From: Acarospora socialis
Taxonomy: Eukaryota > Ascomycota > Lecanoromycetes > Acarosporales > Acarosporaceae
Direction: 5' to 3'
Length of the DNA: 64,000 bases
Assembly (NCBI GenBank): GCA_025617375.2
Contig: JAMYGW020000003.1
Coordinates: forward strand, 1,736,001-1,800,000
A program made the translations under genes and the position numbers. Shown here one piece after another: positions 1-11,289 of the stretch (its first letter is position 1; every line of letters starts with the position of its first letter). The notes below the pieces were generated by a model. That model had not been told where the DNA came from. It was given only the letters and a program-made list of their open reading frames with translations, and ran no database searches.

Positions 1-765
1 GAAATATTTACACCATTTCTTTACCATTATTCTACCTGGAGTCAAGATGCTCTCTATCATGCAGTTGTGACTTTACATGCTATGCCATTCAGCTTTTGCT
101 CTTGTTTTGTATCTCTCAGCGAGATCTCTCTCCCAGTTGCCACTTCGCCGTCGCAATGCTGCACCCTTACCACCGATATCCTGTCATCTGAATTGACTGT
201 TGGAGTAAGAGTAGCGGTGCAAGCCTTGATGACAGGTTTTCATGTGGAACGCAGAAACTCTATCTTGAAACGCAGGAAGCTGCATCTGAGCTTCTTCAAG
301 GACCTCAACTTCAAGGCTGAGTCGCCGATTGTACTTATGCCTGGCTTGTGACCGAAGTTCATCTCCACTTATTGGCGCAAAGTGCGTTTTACTTTCTACG
401 TGGTTTCTTCCGCCCCAATGTTATGCCCTGAAGATGCTTCTTCCGCAAATATTCTGCCTTGGAAGCTGTAGTCATATAACTCGCACGGTGTATAGCTGCG
501 CAATGACCACATCTCAGACGCGGCCTTCCTGCTTCATGTCTGCCTTCGAGACTGCCTTTTCCTATTCACGCTATGCAGGGTAGTCCTCAGTCACAAGGCT
601 CAGCTTGATGATGCGAGAAATCTATTGACCTTTCAGTCTTCTGTTCAATGTGCTTCTTGCACAGTCTGCAGAACAGCAGTATATACCTACTTCTGTGACT
701 TCTGGGTTTTTTCCCTCAATTTTCATCCACCATCCTTAGTTACCATTCAATCGTACAAGATCACC
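1..765. other. Base-balanced host intergenic DNA upstream of the secreted-protein gene
   Basis: This stretch has ordinary base composition with CpG, CC and GG present, unlike the DNA beyond 3.8 kb. Open frames exist (for example 67-351 and 329-583, plus strand). None shows a signal peptide, domain or intron pattern I recognise, and they overlap one another in different frames. The last 90 bases look like a promoter and 5' leader, with a TATA box followed by pyrimidine-rich sequence ahead of the ATG at 766. Confidence 0.5.
680..685 (+). promoter_or_regulatory. TATA box of the secreted-protein gene
   Basis: TATATA lies about 80 bases upstream of the ATG at 766. It is followed by a T/C-rich leader (about 706-745), as in many filamentous-fungal promoters. 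The start codon context is CACC-ATG, close to the fungal consensus. Function is inferred from position only. Confidence 0.5.
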
Positions 766-1504
766 ATGCGCTACAGTAGCTTTTACCATATTGTGCTCGC
801 AACTGTTGCAGCTGCATCCGCAATCGTCTATGCTCCACCGTCAGGCTTCAAGGGAGGAGCTCCTTTCATCCTTAGAAGCAATCCCCAACAGGATAACGCG
901 GTGGATTTCGCAAATAAATACGGTCAGTGGTCCTAAGGGAGAAGATATGAGCCATGAAACCCTGTTTAGAAGAAAATACTGACTATGGTGGCGATAGTCT
1001 CTCGTAAGTCCATGTGTTTACGCTACCTACTACCCGTGACCTCCAAACCTTCCATGGTAATCATCTACATGACGACTTTCTGACCAGTCAGATCATCATC
1101 TCAATTGTGGCAATTCCTACCTGAGCCTGGGAGACAAGTCAAAAGCAAGCGTTTTCAATATTGTGAACGACACCGTTGTTGTTTGTGGCACAAACTCGCC
1201 GGTGTCCATCTCTCTATATCCCGCTGGGACCAACGTCAAGATCAATCCTGATGGAAGCTCTGTTGCTACTGCCCCCAATGGGACTGTGCTCGAACCCAAT
1301 GGGCCTGCTCAATTTCGAACACCTATATTGAGTACTGACATTGAAACTCCACAGTAAGCATTCCTCCTGTCGTCCTGTTCTCATTGGAAACACAGATCTA
1401 GTGAACACACAAAGTAATGACTGACCTGTGACAGCGCCGATCCAACCAAGAACTATGGCTTACTTTTCGATGAGATTCGTTTCTGTGGTTGGGGAGGTGA
1501 GTAG
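766..1504 (+). CDS. Small secreted protein, three predicted exons
   Basis: I do not recognise the family. The model uses exons 766-922, 1092-1353 and 1435-1504. Intron 1 (923-1091) starts GTCAGT and ends CAG; intron 2 (1354-1434) starts GTAAGC and ends ACAG, with a CTGAC branch-like sequence before it. The exons stay in frame and give 162 residues ending at TAG 1502-1504. The N-terminus (MRYSSFYHIVLATVAAASA) is a classical signal peptide with a likely cut after about residue 19. The mature part is rich in Gly, Asn, Pro, Ser and Thr, with three Cys and no membrane segment, so an extracellular or wall location is inferred. A smaller first intron ending near 969 (exon about 970-1003) would also splice but then loses frame with the next exon, so I prefer the single 169-base intron. 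TATA box and CACC start context support expression. It is the nearest credible gene to the mutated block that starts about 2.3 kb downstream. Confidence 0.6.
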
Positions 1505-3789
1505 TAATCAACTGTTCTTGTCCAGGACCGTGGGCCCAGCTTTCATGACGGCAGTATGCTGATGCTCAAGTAGCTTGCAAACATCCTGTTGAGGGTGATA
1601 AAGACTGCATTGATATCTATTGGCAGAGGTGTCCGGGCCGTAATACAGGCCCTCCCGGTTGTTCGACCATGTTCTTGATGACGAAACCTGCAACTTAGTG
1701 CTCTTAGCCTAAGTCTCTGAGCACCAAGGTCGGAGCTATGCTCATGTGCATTTCAAGCTCACAGGATGTATCCACATAGTGGTTCTATAGAGATTCGGTA
1801 CCTACATGTAGAAACTTGAATATCCGGAGAAATTAATGTTGCTGTTGAAGTGACATTCCATTTTGTCACTTCCCTTCGCTATATTCACATTCTTCTTCTA
1901 ATGTGCAAAGGAAACGCCACAAGTGTTCCTCCCTGCCTAAGGGGTGGTAAACAACTGCTGCCTCGCCAATGAGTAAGCGGGTACATACGCGCCGATCGCT
2001 GCACGGCTGAAGATACAGAAATAAATGGATGTTTTCCACTCCTTGAGCGTAGTGTCTACGGCACGCAAGCAATTTTCGCACTGATAGTTTCGAGCCAGCA
2101 TGAAAGCATGTCATCTGGTCAAGAGGGCATTAAGATGTTGGGGGCTCCAATAGATGGGCTTGGTTTATTCAAGCCCAGTGAGTTTGAACAATATACTGAC
2201 GCATCTCTGTATCTCCTGATTCAAGACCTATTGCACACATGCAATCACAGGAGCTGCCAAAGTCCTACTGGAGTGGCGCAAGGTTGTTGTGATTATGGTG
2301 ATCAAGAGAAGGGCTACAACTTGAAGTTGTTCTTTTACTTTTGTCTCACTCCGCTCACCAGGATGGCGTCGGAAGGTGCAATGGTCAGACTCATCTCACA
2401 AGTTGTGCTTCTCTTTATTGGTCAGGCATAGGTTCATGTTATATTGTGAGAACTGTGGAGTTAAGCACCAGAAACATTGTCATATTGGAAAGTGGTAGCT
2501 TTTGGGCTGTTTCTCTTAAGGACAGCACAGCAAACGCGGGTTTCACTTCGCTCTACTTAGGGCTCCAATGCTCTTTGTTGCAAGACTGGGCCGCTCAGCA
2601 TCTTTGACAACTAGTTACATTATTACTCATCTTTTTCTACATTATAAGGAAGAATCTTATCTCTTTATCTTTGCTGTGCTTTGTGTTGGTCACTCAAATA
2701 CTTAGGGAGCCAAGCAGATGCTGGCAAACAGTGGTATGAAAAAGAAGCTCTAGACCCTTTTGAGACAATGTCTTGTAGCCAGGATCCCAACCCTTGGACC
2801 CTCACTCAAAACCGATAAACTCATGCAAGAAGCAGACTGAACTCCAATGCTGGGGCACAATTCATCAAGACCTTGAAGCAGTCCTGAAAAGTCGGGGCAC
2901 CGTCACCAAGGGCCTTGATGATGATGATGTACATCTCACAGACAATGTGAAGCTTAAAGCTAAGGTAAAAGAGTTATGTGCATATCACCAATGGCACATT
3001 AATTGAGCACTTGCCCCAAAATCGTTCCCACCCGTCACAGAGGTCTCCATTCTTTTAGACTGCAACCGAGATGGGCTTGCGGCTGTGGACGACCACACAG
3101 GTTGAAAACGTCACCTAGGAAATGGAGATCGCAAAGAACTATGTCTGTTGACGGCGGCGCTTAGCCAAGGAGATCACACGGTGGCCAGCTACAGCTAATA
3201 ACAAGTCAGCTGGACTATCGGTGAAAGAGGGACCAAAGACATGGGGAAGTCAACTTTCGGCGCAATGAAAGAAAGCAAGCATGACCCAGCACATGTTCTA
3301 TACAGGCGGACAGAGACAAGGACCATAAAAGGGATCAGCAGTTTCAATATAGATAATTGTGTCCCTCAACCACCTTCTGCCGGTTGACATACCATCTTCT
3401 GCCTTCATTCCCGTAGCTCTAAACAGCTCTACACCGTAGGTTTGTTTTCTATGAGAGTTAGTGAACGTTTATACCTGATACTCTGGGTAGTGGGTGAACC
3501 CCAACACATTGATGATGAATAGCTGGTTCAATACAATGGTGTAACAGCATCAAGTAAACCATGGTGTCAAACCAGAAATCCAGTAGCCAAGATGGGTGGC
3601 CCATAAGGATGCTGCAAAGACAGAAAGCCTATCTTCACATATTCTCTCTATAGAGGGTACTAGTAAATGTGAAACTCGAGAAATGCTGGTTAAAACAACA
3701 TTTGTACCATACACCTTTAGAATAGATCATATTTTCAACACCAAGTGAAGGACCCTTGAAGTTCACGCGTTACCTAACTACCCAGTCAT
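1505..3789. other. Base-balanced host DNA without a confident gene
   Basis: Composition is still normal here, with CpG, CC and GG present up to about 3,770. The frame 2108-2431 (plus, 107 codons) has fairly coding-like amino-acid use but no motif, homology or intron signals I can name. The frame 2794-3006 (plus, 70 codons) is Lys-rich and equally anonymous. A minus-strand frame at 1866-2114 has no support. These could be decayed or unannotated genes; none is strong enough to call. Confidence 0.4.
3324..3331 (+). promoter_or_regulatory. Possible orphan TATA box
   Basis: CATAAAAG is followed by about 50 bases and then a C/T-rich segment (about 3360-3440), resembling a fungal core promoter and leader. 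No sizeable open frame follows before the composition collapses at about 3.79 kb. If real, it could be the promoter of a gene whose body was lost. This is weak, positional evidence only. Confidence 0.2.
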
Positions 3790-6700
3790 GTCTCAAGTCT
3801 AGTGGTTATTCTTCAGATGAATGAACTCAAATTCTTTATGACTTTCAGATATCTTTCTTAAGTGTGAACAAGATAGAGAATGATGAAACTTGAAAACAAT
3901 TCAATAACTTGTCTAGCAGTATCATATCAAGCAAAGCTTAAACCAAGCAGCCCTCAATAAGCACAGAGCAACAGAGGTTCAAGTTTCCTGAATGAAAGCA
4001 GTCATAATACAGATGTAAGAAGTCTCAAATGAGTTTGAAGTAATAGAGCTGTCTAACTTGACTTTCAACCTCTTGAACCCTTTTTCATTCTATGTGCATG
4101 ACTTGAACAACGTGTAGGACTACTGAATAGTTGTGTAATTTGTTAGCATAAAGAAATTGAATCTTCTCCCATTTCATTACTCAACACCAACTTGCTCAAA
4201 AGAAAGTCAGAGCTATCTGTTTCTGCTTCTTTCATGCAAAAATTCTCATCTGAAATCAGACTTTCTTTCTATGAATTTCTATATCATTGAGTGAGAACAG
4301 ATATTGTCATTCTTGATGTTAGATCATGAAGCTTGTACTCTGCACAGAATCTTTGAGTATGAGATCTTCAAAATTTGATGAAGAATTGTTTTCAATAAAG
4401 CTGAATGATGTATTTTCTATCTCTTGATTTTCTGTCACTCTCAAAACATCATTTTCATTTCAAAAAGAAGATGATTCTTCAATCTCTTCACTCTCACTCA
4501 CACTAACTGTCTGCAGCAATATGATGACATTTTTGATCTGCTGTGTTGAGTCTGTATTTGATTGTCAGATGTAGAAAGTCTCATTATTTGAAGAATGACT
4601 TTGATCAGTTGAGAGAATCTTGTTTATAAACACTGACTCAAGTGATGTTGAGTGATCTTCAGATTGTGTTGTCTTCTTATTTTAATTTAACTTTTTCTCA
4701 AACTTCTGCATAAAAGCATGATCTGTTAATATTAATACAATAAGTTTTGAATGATCAGAATCAGAGATATCTATAAAAGAAAGTTTTTTGCTGTGCTGAG
4801 TTGTTGAGATTGAGTTCACAGCATGAGTTCAAATGTCATAGTTAAATTTCTCATAAACAAGCTGTTGTAACTGAAGTGTCTGATTCATGCTTCACTCAAG
4901 ATGTTTATAGCTTTTCAGATTTCTTCATTTTTATATATAATCAACAATATAATTGATGAAAACAGAGAGCAGAAAAAGCAGTGTTTCAATAATTAAGACA
5001 ATACTGAGATCAAGAATGCTGAAGTTAATATAAACTGTATTGATAATTTTTTAATTAGAATAATTAAAAGTGTGTAAAATATTGAAGAATATAAAGCTGA
5101 TCTAATTATGACACTGTACTTGCTTCTTCTTTGTCTGAGATTTGATAAGCAAATGATATACTGTCTTGCTTGTGAATTCAGTGACTTGTTTCACTATCAC
5201 TCTTTGCAACAATGTCATGAAGATTGAATGTCAATGTTGCACTTTAAGTTGTCACTGATTGTTTAAAAGTGAATCTTGTACTTCATTACTAAGAGAGTTT
5301 CTCACAGTAAGAGATGAAACATCAAGTGAGACAACAATAACAAGTAAATATATATCATACTCAGAAATGATTAAGCTAATATTGTAAAAGAATGCATTCT
5401 GAACTGATGATTGTCATAAACTGTCTGTTATGTTTACTGTCTGATCAAAATTCATAAATAATGTGCAATTTGTACTTGCAGAAGAATGCAGATTGCAGAA
5501 CTGAAACTGTTTGATACATTTTAGAATGCTGATTGAATTATCACAAAATTAAACATTAGCATTGTTTTTCAGACTGAGAATGTGTAACACAACTTCTGAA
5601 AACTGAAGATGTGCAGAGTATCATGAATCTTTCATTAATTTATTATAAATCATGTTATTAACAGATAAGAGAAATAGACTGACATCTGCATCAGATCTTT
5701 TGAGTTTAAAAATTAGATTGATGATAAATGATGAGAAGAAATCATCTAAAGTTCTAAATCACAGTTAGTACATTCTTTGCAGATATGCTTGACTTAGTGT
5801 TTTACTTAATGATGTAATCTAATGTATTTTGAAAATCTTTCACTGAACTCATCTTCAGATGAAACTGATATCTGTAACTGTATGACTGTGAACTTTGAGA
5901 AAGATATGATTCATAATAGTACTTAACATAATCACTGATCATTGAATTGATAAAGTGATAAAGCATGAAATATTTAACTGTAGTAATAGATGCACACATA
6001 GTAACTTTTCAAACAGTGAAATGATCTTCTGATGATGCATTGAGATTAAGATTGAAGTGACTGTTGATGTGTTTGATGTGTAATATGAGTATGATATTTT
6101 TATTTTTCACACACATGCTGTTGAATGAACACACTGCTGTTGATGAGATAGTTAAGATGTTTAATTAAATAAAAGACTTGCAGTTCTGTGCAGCTACATC
6201 TTGTTTATAGTACTGCTGAGTATAATTAGCACTCAGAATTACTGTCTGAACAAAATATAAATAAAATCATTGAAATGTATCTGTGATATTCTTGTTCAGA
6301 AAAGAAATAAGATGATCACAATTCAAACTAAACACAAGAACTTCATTTTCAGCAGTGATTGAGACTTGTGAAAAAAATATCTCAACTATCTCAAAAACAG
6401 CAATATGAAAAATACTGAAAACAATCAGTGAAAGTATTCAGCAGAAGAACAAACTTATGTTTTGTCATCAAAATCAGTTTGTCTGTAGAAAGTTTCAAAG
6501 ATTAACAACATTGATTGCTGAGTTTCTGAGAATAGTTTGTCATTAATAATACAGTTCATTTTCAAATCTATCAGATGATAATATTTGATAAATACTGAAA
6601 CAGATGATTCTTCAAAAGCTGCTGTCTGTGAAATCAATATATTATATGAGAAAGATGATGAGAAGAACACTGTTACAAGACATTAAGATAATTGTGATGT

Positions 6701-8901
6701 CACAGACTGATTTATATGATCAGTTTGTTCATGCATCTATGTAGACACTGCTGTTATCATCTAAAATTGAAGTCAAAGTCATGTTGAGAATCAATGAAGA
6801 TTGATCTTGATCAGAGTGTCATTGAATAGACAAGTAACTTAATATAGTGATATAGAACTTCAGTAATAAGATATCAAGACTTGTAGCTGAGTTTTTTGAA
6901 AATGATGATTCTTTCTTGTAACTGTTGATTATGAAACAGTAATCTCATCTTAATTCACTTAATCTGAATGTTCTTCTCTTTCTGCATGCAAGATTGTCTG
7001 CTTGATGTTACAAAGATGCTTTGAGAATGACTGATGTAATATTAATCACAGTTATCAAGTGATATTAAAAAGTGCATCTCTCAAGAAGCTCAATGACAAT
7101 AGAAATCATTCAGCTGTCTATATATGACAAATGATATAGCTCAGAAGACACATACTCTCAATTATGATTCAGCAATAGACTGTATGAGATGAAAGAATAG
7201 TGCAAGGTGATTTGTCATATTCAGACAAGATTGATGACAAGTGCATATTCAGAAACATGTTCTCAACTTTATCATTTTCAAGAAACACACATGAACAAAA
7301 ATAATAGGAATGGCAGAACACAAAGATGATTTAGTTTCAATTACTTAATCACATTTATGAGTGATAGCAGTAATATGTGAACTCACAAGGGGCAAAGATT
7401 TTGCCTTATGCATTGATGTACAAAGACTATTGACAAAATTCTTCACCACTTCACCACTTTGTCTCTTAAGAAAATAATAAAGATTTTTTCACTCAGACTC
7501 TGATCATTGAGCTCAGAAATATGCAGCTCAAGGTTTTTAATCATCAGCACTGTTTTCTATGTTTTAGAAATAATTGTGTTAGTAGCATTTCATGATACTG
7601 AAGAAGTTTTGAGAAGTAAATAAAAAAACTGAGAATGACAGTGACTTTTGCAAACAGTCTTTGTACTAAAAGATGCAGTCAAACTAGAGATAAGTAATTA
7701 TGCTAAAACAAAGTACTCACATTGACTTAAACATGCAGAGTTGTTCAACATCAGGTAGCTTCTTCACATTGTAAAGCAGTAATATGTAATTAGTACAGCA
7801 AATCTTCTGTGCTTGATAGCTGAATCACAACTGTGAGTGTGTGGCACAGAGATTAATATACATGGTGCACTGTGCATCACTTCTTGTAAGACTTCATCTT
7901 ATCTTCAAGTTTCTTCATGAGTCATTGCATTACTCAGACTGAGATTCACATCAACTTTCTATAACTTAAATATGAGTTGCTATCTTCTTCTGCAATCTAG
8001 CTGTTGCAATATCTTTTGACACACTTTCATACTTTCACAACTTTGTGAACATGCTAAGCTTACTAGCTTGTGCTTAATTCTTCTGTTTAGTATATAGAGC
8101 ATTTTCTATAGAACAATTTTGCACTTCAACATTTAACTGTATAACATAGAGTAACTCTCTGCAAGCAATCTCTCATCTATTCACTTTATAATGTTATTTG
8201 AACCTCAAATATTGAACAATATGATCTTGAACAAAAGAAGAGACTTCTCATGACAAAATGATCACTTTAAGCAGAAGTTCTTCTCACTGACTGATCATTT
8301 TCTGAATATCTTGATCTCAAAGAAGTCACTCAATTCTGAGAAAAGCATATCTGAAAGTGAGAATCTTTGAGATCAGAAGAATAGCAAACTGATGCTGATT
8401 GAGAAGCATGAGATAGTAAAAGAACTGTGAAAGCACATTCTGAGTTTATGACTCATGATATTATATATGATTATTGTGATTTTCTAATGAGATATTACTT
8501 GCATTCTTTGCTATCAGTCAATTGAAATTTCAATTTACTTTAATCAAGTCAGCAACTACTTCAGAGCACAATACAATATGAGCAACAAGTGACACAGAGC
8601 AGCTAGTTTCAAGACTTTTATAATGCAGCAATTAATATTTCAATTATGTCTGCTATCTGTGTCAAAGCAGTCACAATGTACTGTCAGAGAAGATTGAATG
8701 TAAAGTTGTTTTCTTTGACTTTACAACAAATGCTGATGTTGATGAACAAGAACTGATTTGATAGTGCTGTGCTTTGAAATATGTTAAGATCAAGTATCAG
8801 CTGTCAGACAAGAAGCTCACTATTGCTGTTATTGAGAGTTCTTGTTGAAATTGATGAGTTTGAAAGTGTACTGAAAATTTCTTTCAATGATAGATTGAGA
8901 A
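3790..8901. other. Hypermutated AT-rich DNA with no recognisable gene
   Basis: From about 3,790 the sequence is AT-rich with CC/GG nearly absent. The last CpG I noticed is near 4,105. Stop codons are dense in all frames. The longest minus-strand frames (5,802-5,999 and 6,455-6,670) match nothing I know. A sub-region at about 7,200-7,900 keeps clearly more GG/CC (for example GGGG near 7,390), so it is younger or was mutated less. I found no terminal repeats for an element here. Confidence 0.6.
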
Positions 8902-10572
8902 ATGACATCTATGACAGCATTGCTGATCTCAGTTCTACAAGATGTTCTTGTAAATACAGTTCATATCAAAGTCTTAAGCACAAAAGATCTAAACACCTCA
9001 ATCATAATAGAATATCAGATCAGTTCTGAAATTCTGACTGAAATATATAATGAGTCAGTCATGAATAATATTATCTTTACTATTTTAAATGAGAAGCTCA
9101 CTGACAAGCAATCATATTTGTGGTTTGCTGATGAAAATGACATGAATGTGACTAGTCTTGATGAAAACATTTATAACAGTTCAAATTTCAACATCTTGTC
9201 AAAGAAGCTTTTTATTGCTACATTTTCAATCAGTACTGATGCAAGAGTTCTTCACAATCTTGTACTACATCTTAACATATCTGTTAGTTATGCAAGTGTG
9301 ATACAGTCTGAATTCTTATCTTCTTGCACTGATATCAATTCATTGAATCAGATCTTTTTCAATATCAGAAACAATTCAGATTTAAACTTATTTAATGATC
9401 TTAAAAAGTCAAGCTATTATGTTTGAATATGTGCTTCTGATGACATTTTCACATCATTATGACAGTATATTTCTGATTAACAAGATGTCTTCAAAGAATT
9501 CTGACTGAATTTTCAACTGAAGAGTCTACTGTCAGATCTCAACAGCATTTGAAATGTTTATGATGAAAGCAGCAATTTCACACAGCACTGCTACAGCAAC
9601 AGCACATTGAGTTACTTTGAGCTATCAAATCACTGAAATGATCATGTTGCAGACAGTTTACTAGACAAAATGTCATTTAATGAACACAATCTTTTTTATC
9701 ATGACAGATCTAAGAATGTCTTGTTAAAAGTTTACTTCAAAGAAAAAGTCTTTTCTGAAATAGCAGATTCTTTATTAACAGTCATTGTTGTCATCTTCAG
9801 TTCAAAAATCTTCTTCAACTATGTCATCTCAAAAAGCAACTACATCAATGCAGAGCAACTTCTCTGCACTCAGCTTCACTTTCTTTTCACAGAAATCTCA
9901 ATTTTCAACAGCAATAGTGATAACTCATCTGACAGAATATACTGAAATTAAATCATTCTCTCTCTCAACTGCTTCTTCACTGACTTCTTTACAGACTTCA
10001 ACAACTCATTCAATCATTCTCTATTCTCAATACTTTGTGCTTTTCTCAACTGACTGTTCAACTTCAATGACTCAGTCAAAGTCATCATCACTTTCACTCT
10101 TGTTATCTACACTGCCAGCAACATCATCTTGAATATCAGTTCAAATTCATATCTGTTTTTCATCTTCACTTGTGCAGACTTCAATCTGCAGAAATTAATC
10201 ATGTCACTTACAGCTATAATTGTCATCACACTGCTTCTGACTGCACAACTGACAAGATTGATGTTTTTGATGATTTATGCATCACAGCATTCAAGTTAAA
10301 CAGAGTTTCTTGATGGATGAACAATGCTAAGAATTGAGATCAAGATTGAGATGAATGTGTCAGCTGTGAGTGCTTTGAAATTGCAGTGTGTTGAAATGTT
10401 GAATGAAAGAAAAGAGTGAGTTGATGATGCTGATGTTGAGTGAAGTGAAGAAAATGTGAAGTGTAGAAAACTGATGCTTAGTGACAGAAAAAAAGTCAGA
10501 GAACAGACTTTGTATCATATAATCAGAAATGAGAAAGCAAAAGAGAAGGAAATGATTTCAGGGGTACTGTGA
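8902..10572 (+). pseudogene. Relic of a long unknown protein-coding frame
   Basis: One reading frame runs from about 8,902 to a stop at 10,570-10,572, about 557 codons. It includes two uninterrupted stretches (8,902-9,426 and 9,670-9,945), and the interruptions are mostly TGA or TAA. That is the pattern expected if TGG, CAA or CGA codons received C-to-T changes on either strand. The product would be Ser/Asn-rich with several hydrophobic stretches in the middle and a charged Lys/Glu-rich C-terminus. I see no named domain. The MULE relic begins about 700 bases downstream on the same strand; whether they belonged to one element is unknown. It could equally be a decayed host gene. Confidence 0.4.
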
Positions 10573-11289
10573 AATGAGTAAAGATAAATCACTTAACATA
10601 TAACTATCAATGAAATCACAACTAGTCTTCTTCACAGTTTAAAAACAGCTATATGCAGTCTGAATTGTGCTTCATTTGCTACAATTGAGTAATTGTCTGA
10701 AAAGCTCTTATCTAAATGATGATGCTTGACTTTCACTTGTTAGCTCAAAGAAGACAATCTGATATCTTTAACTTGCTATTTTCTTTGACTGAAGATTCTG
10801 ATAAGATTTTCAACAATATTACAAGGATAAAGATCTTAAAATTGAAGCTATTGTACTTAGAACTACATGTGTAAACACTGTGATTTCTATGCTAAAAACA
10901 CTAAAAAGTAAGTGTGAAATGTCTCTGAACAGAATATTTGAACAGAATCTTCTAGCTAAATTGAGCATAGATGAGAAGATAATGCAGAACTAAATCTTAG
11001 ACAGTAGACTAGCTACTAGACTGCTGATTAGGGCTGAAATAATTAATATTTGAAAACTCATCACTATTGTGAAGTTAGAGCACACTCAGAAAAAATGAAT
11101 GTATATAGCTACAGCATATGCACACAAAAACTTGTAGACATTAGTTGAACAATTTACTACTTAAACTACATACAAAATGAATTCTAACATGCTCATCTAT
11201 TCTATAATTTTCACTAAATTTGTCAAGAACTTTCAGAAAGCACATCAGTCTTTTTTCACTAAGCACTTAATAAAGTTCTACAACAATGA
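10573..11289. other. Mutated spacer before the MULE relic
   Basis: No frame or motif is recognisable. Scattered GG remains (about 10,561, 10,825 and 11,025). The 5' end and terminal inverted repeat of the MULE could lie here, but I could not identify one. Confidence 0.4.

Noticed and set aside
923-1003. Alternative short first intron (about 923-969) with an extra exon 970-1003 in the secreted-protein gene
   Set aside because: Splice signals exist, but joining to the next exon shifts the frame by one base. The single intron 923-1091 keeps the frame to the stop.
1499-1548. A 29-base third intron extending the secreted protein to a TGA near 1,548
   Set aside because: GTGAGT and CAG are present, but 29 bases is too short for a normal fungal intron; the in-frame TAG at 1,502-1,504 is simpler.
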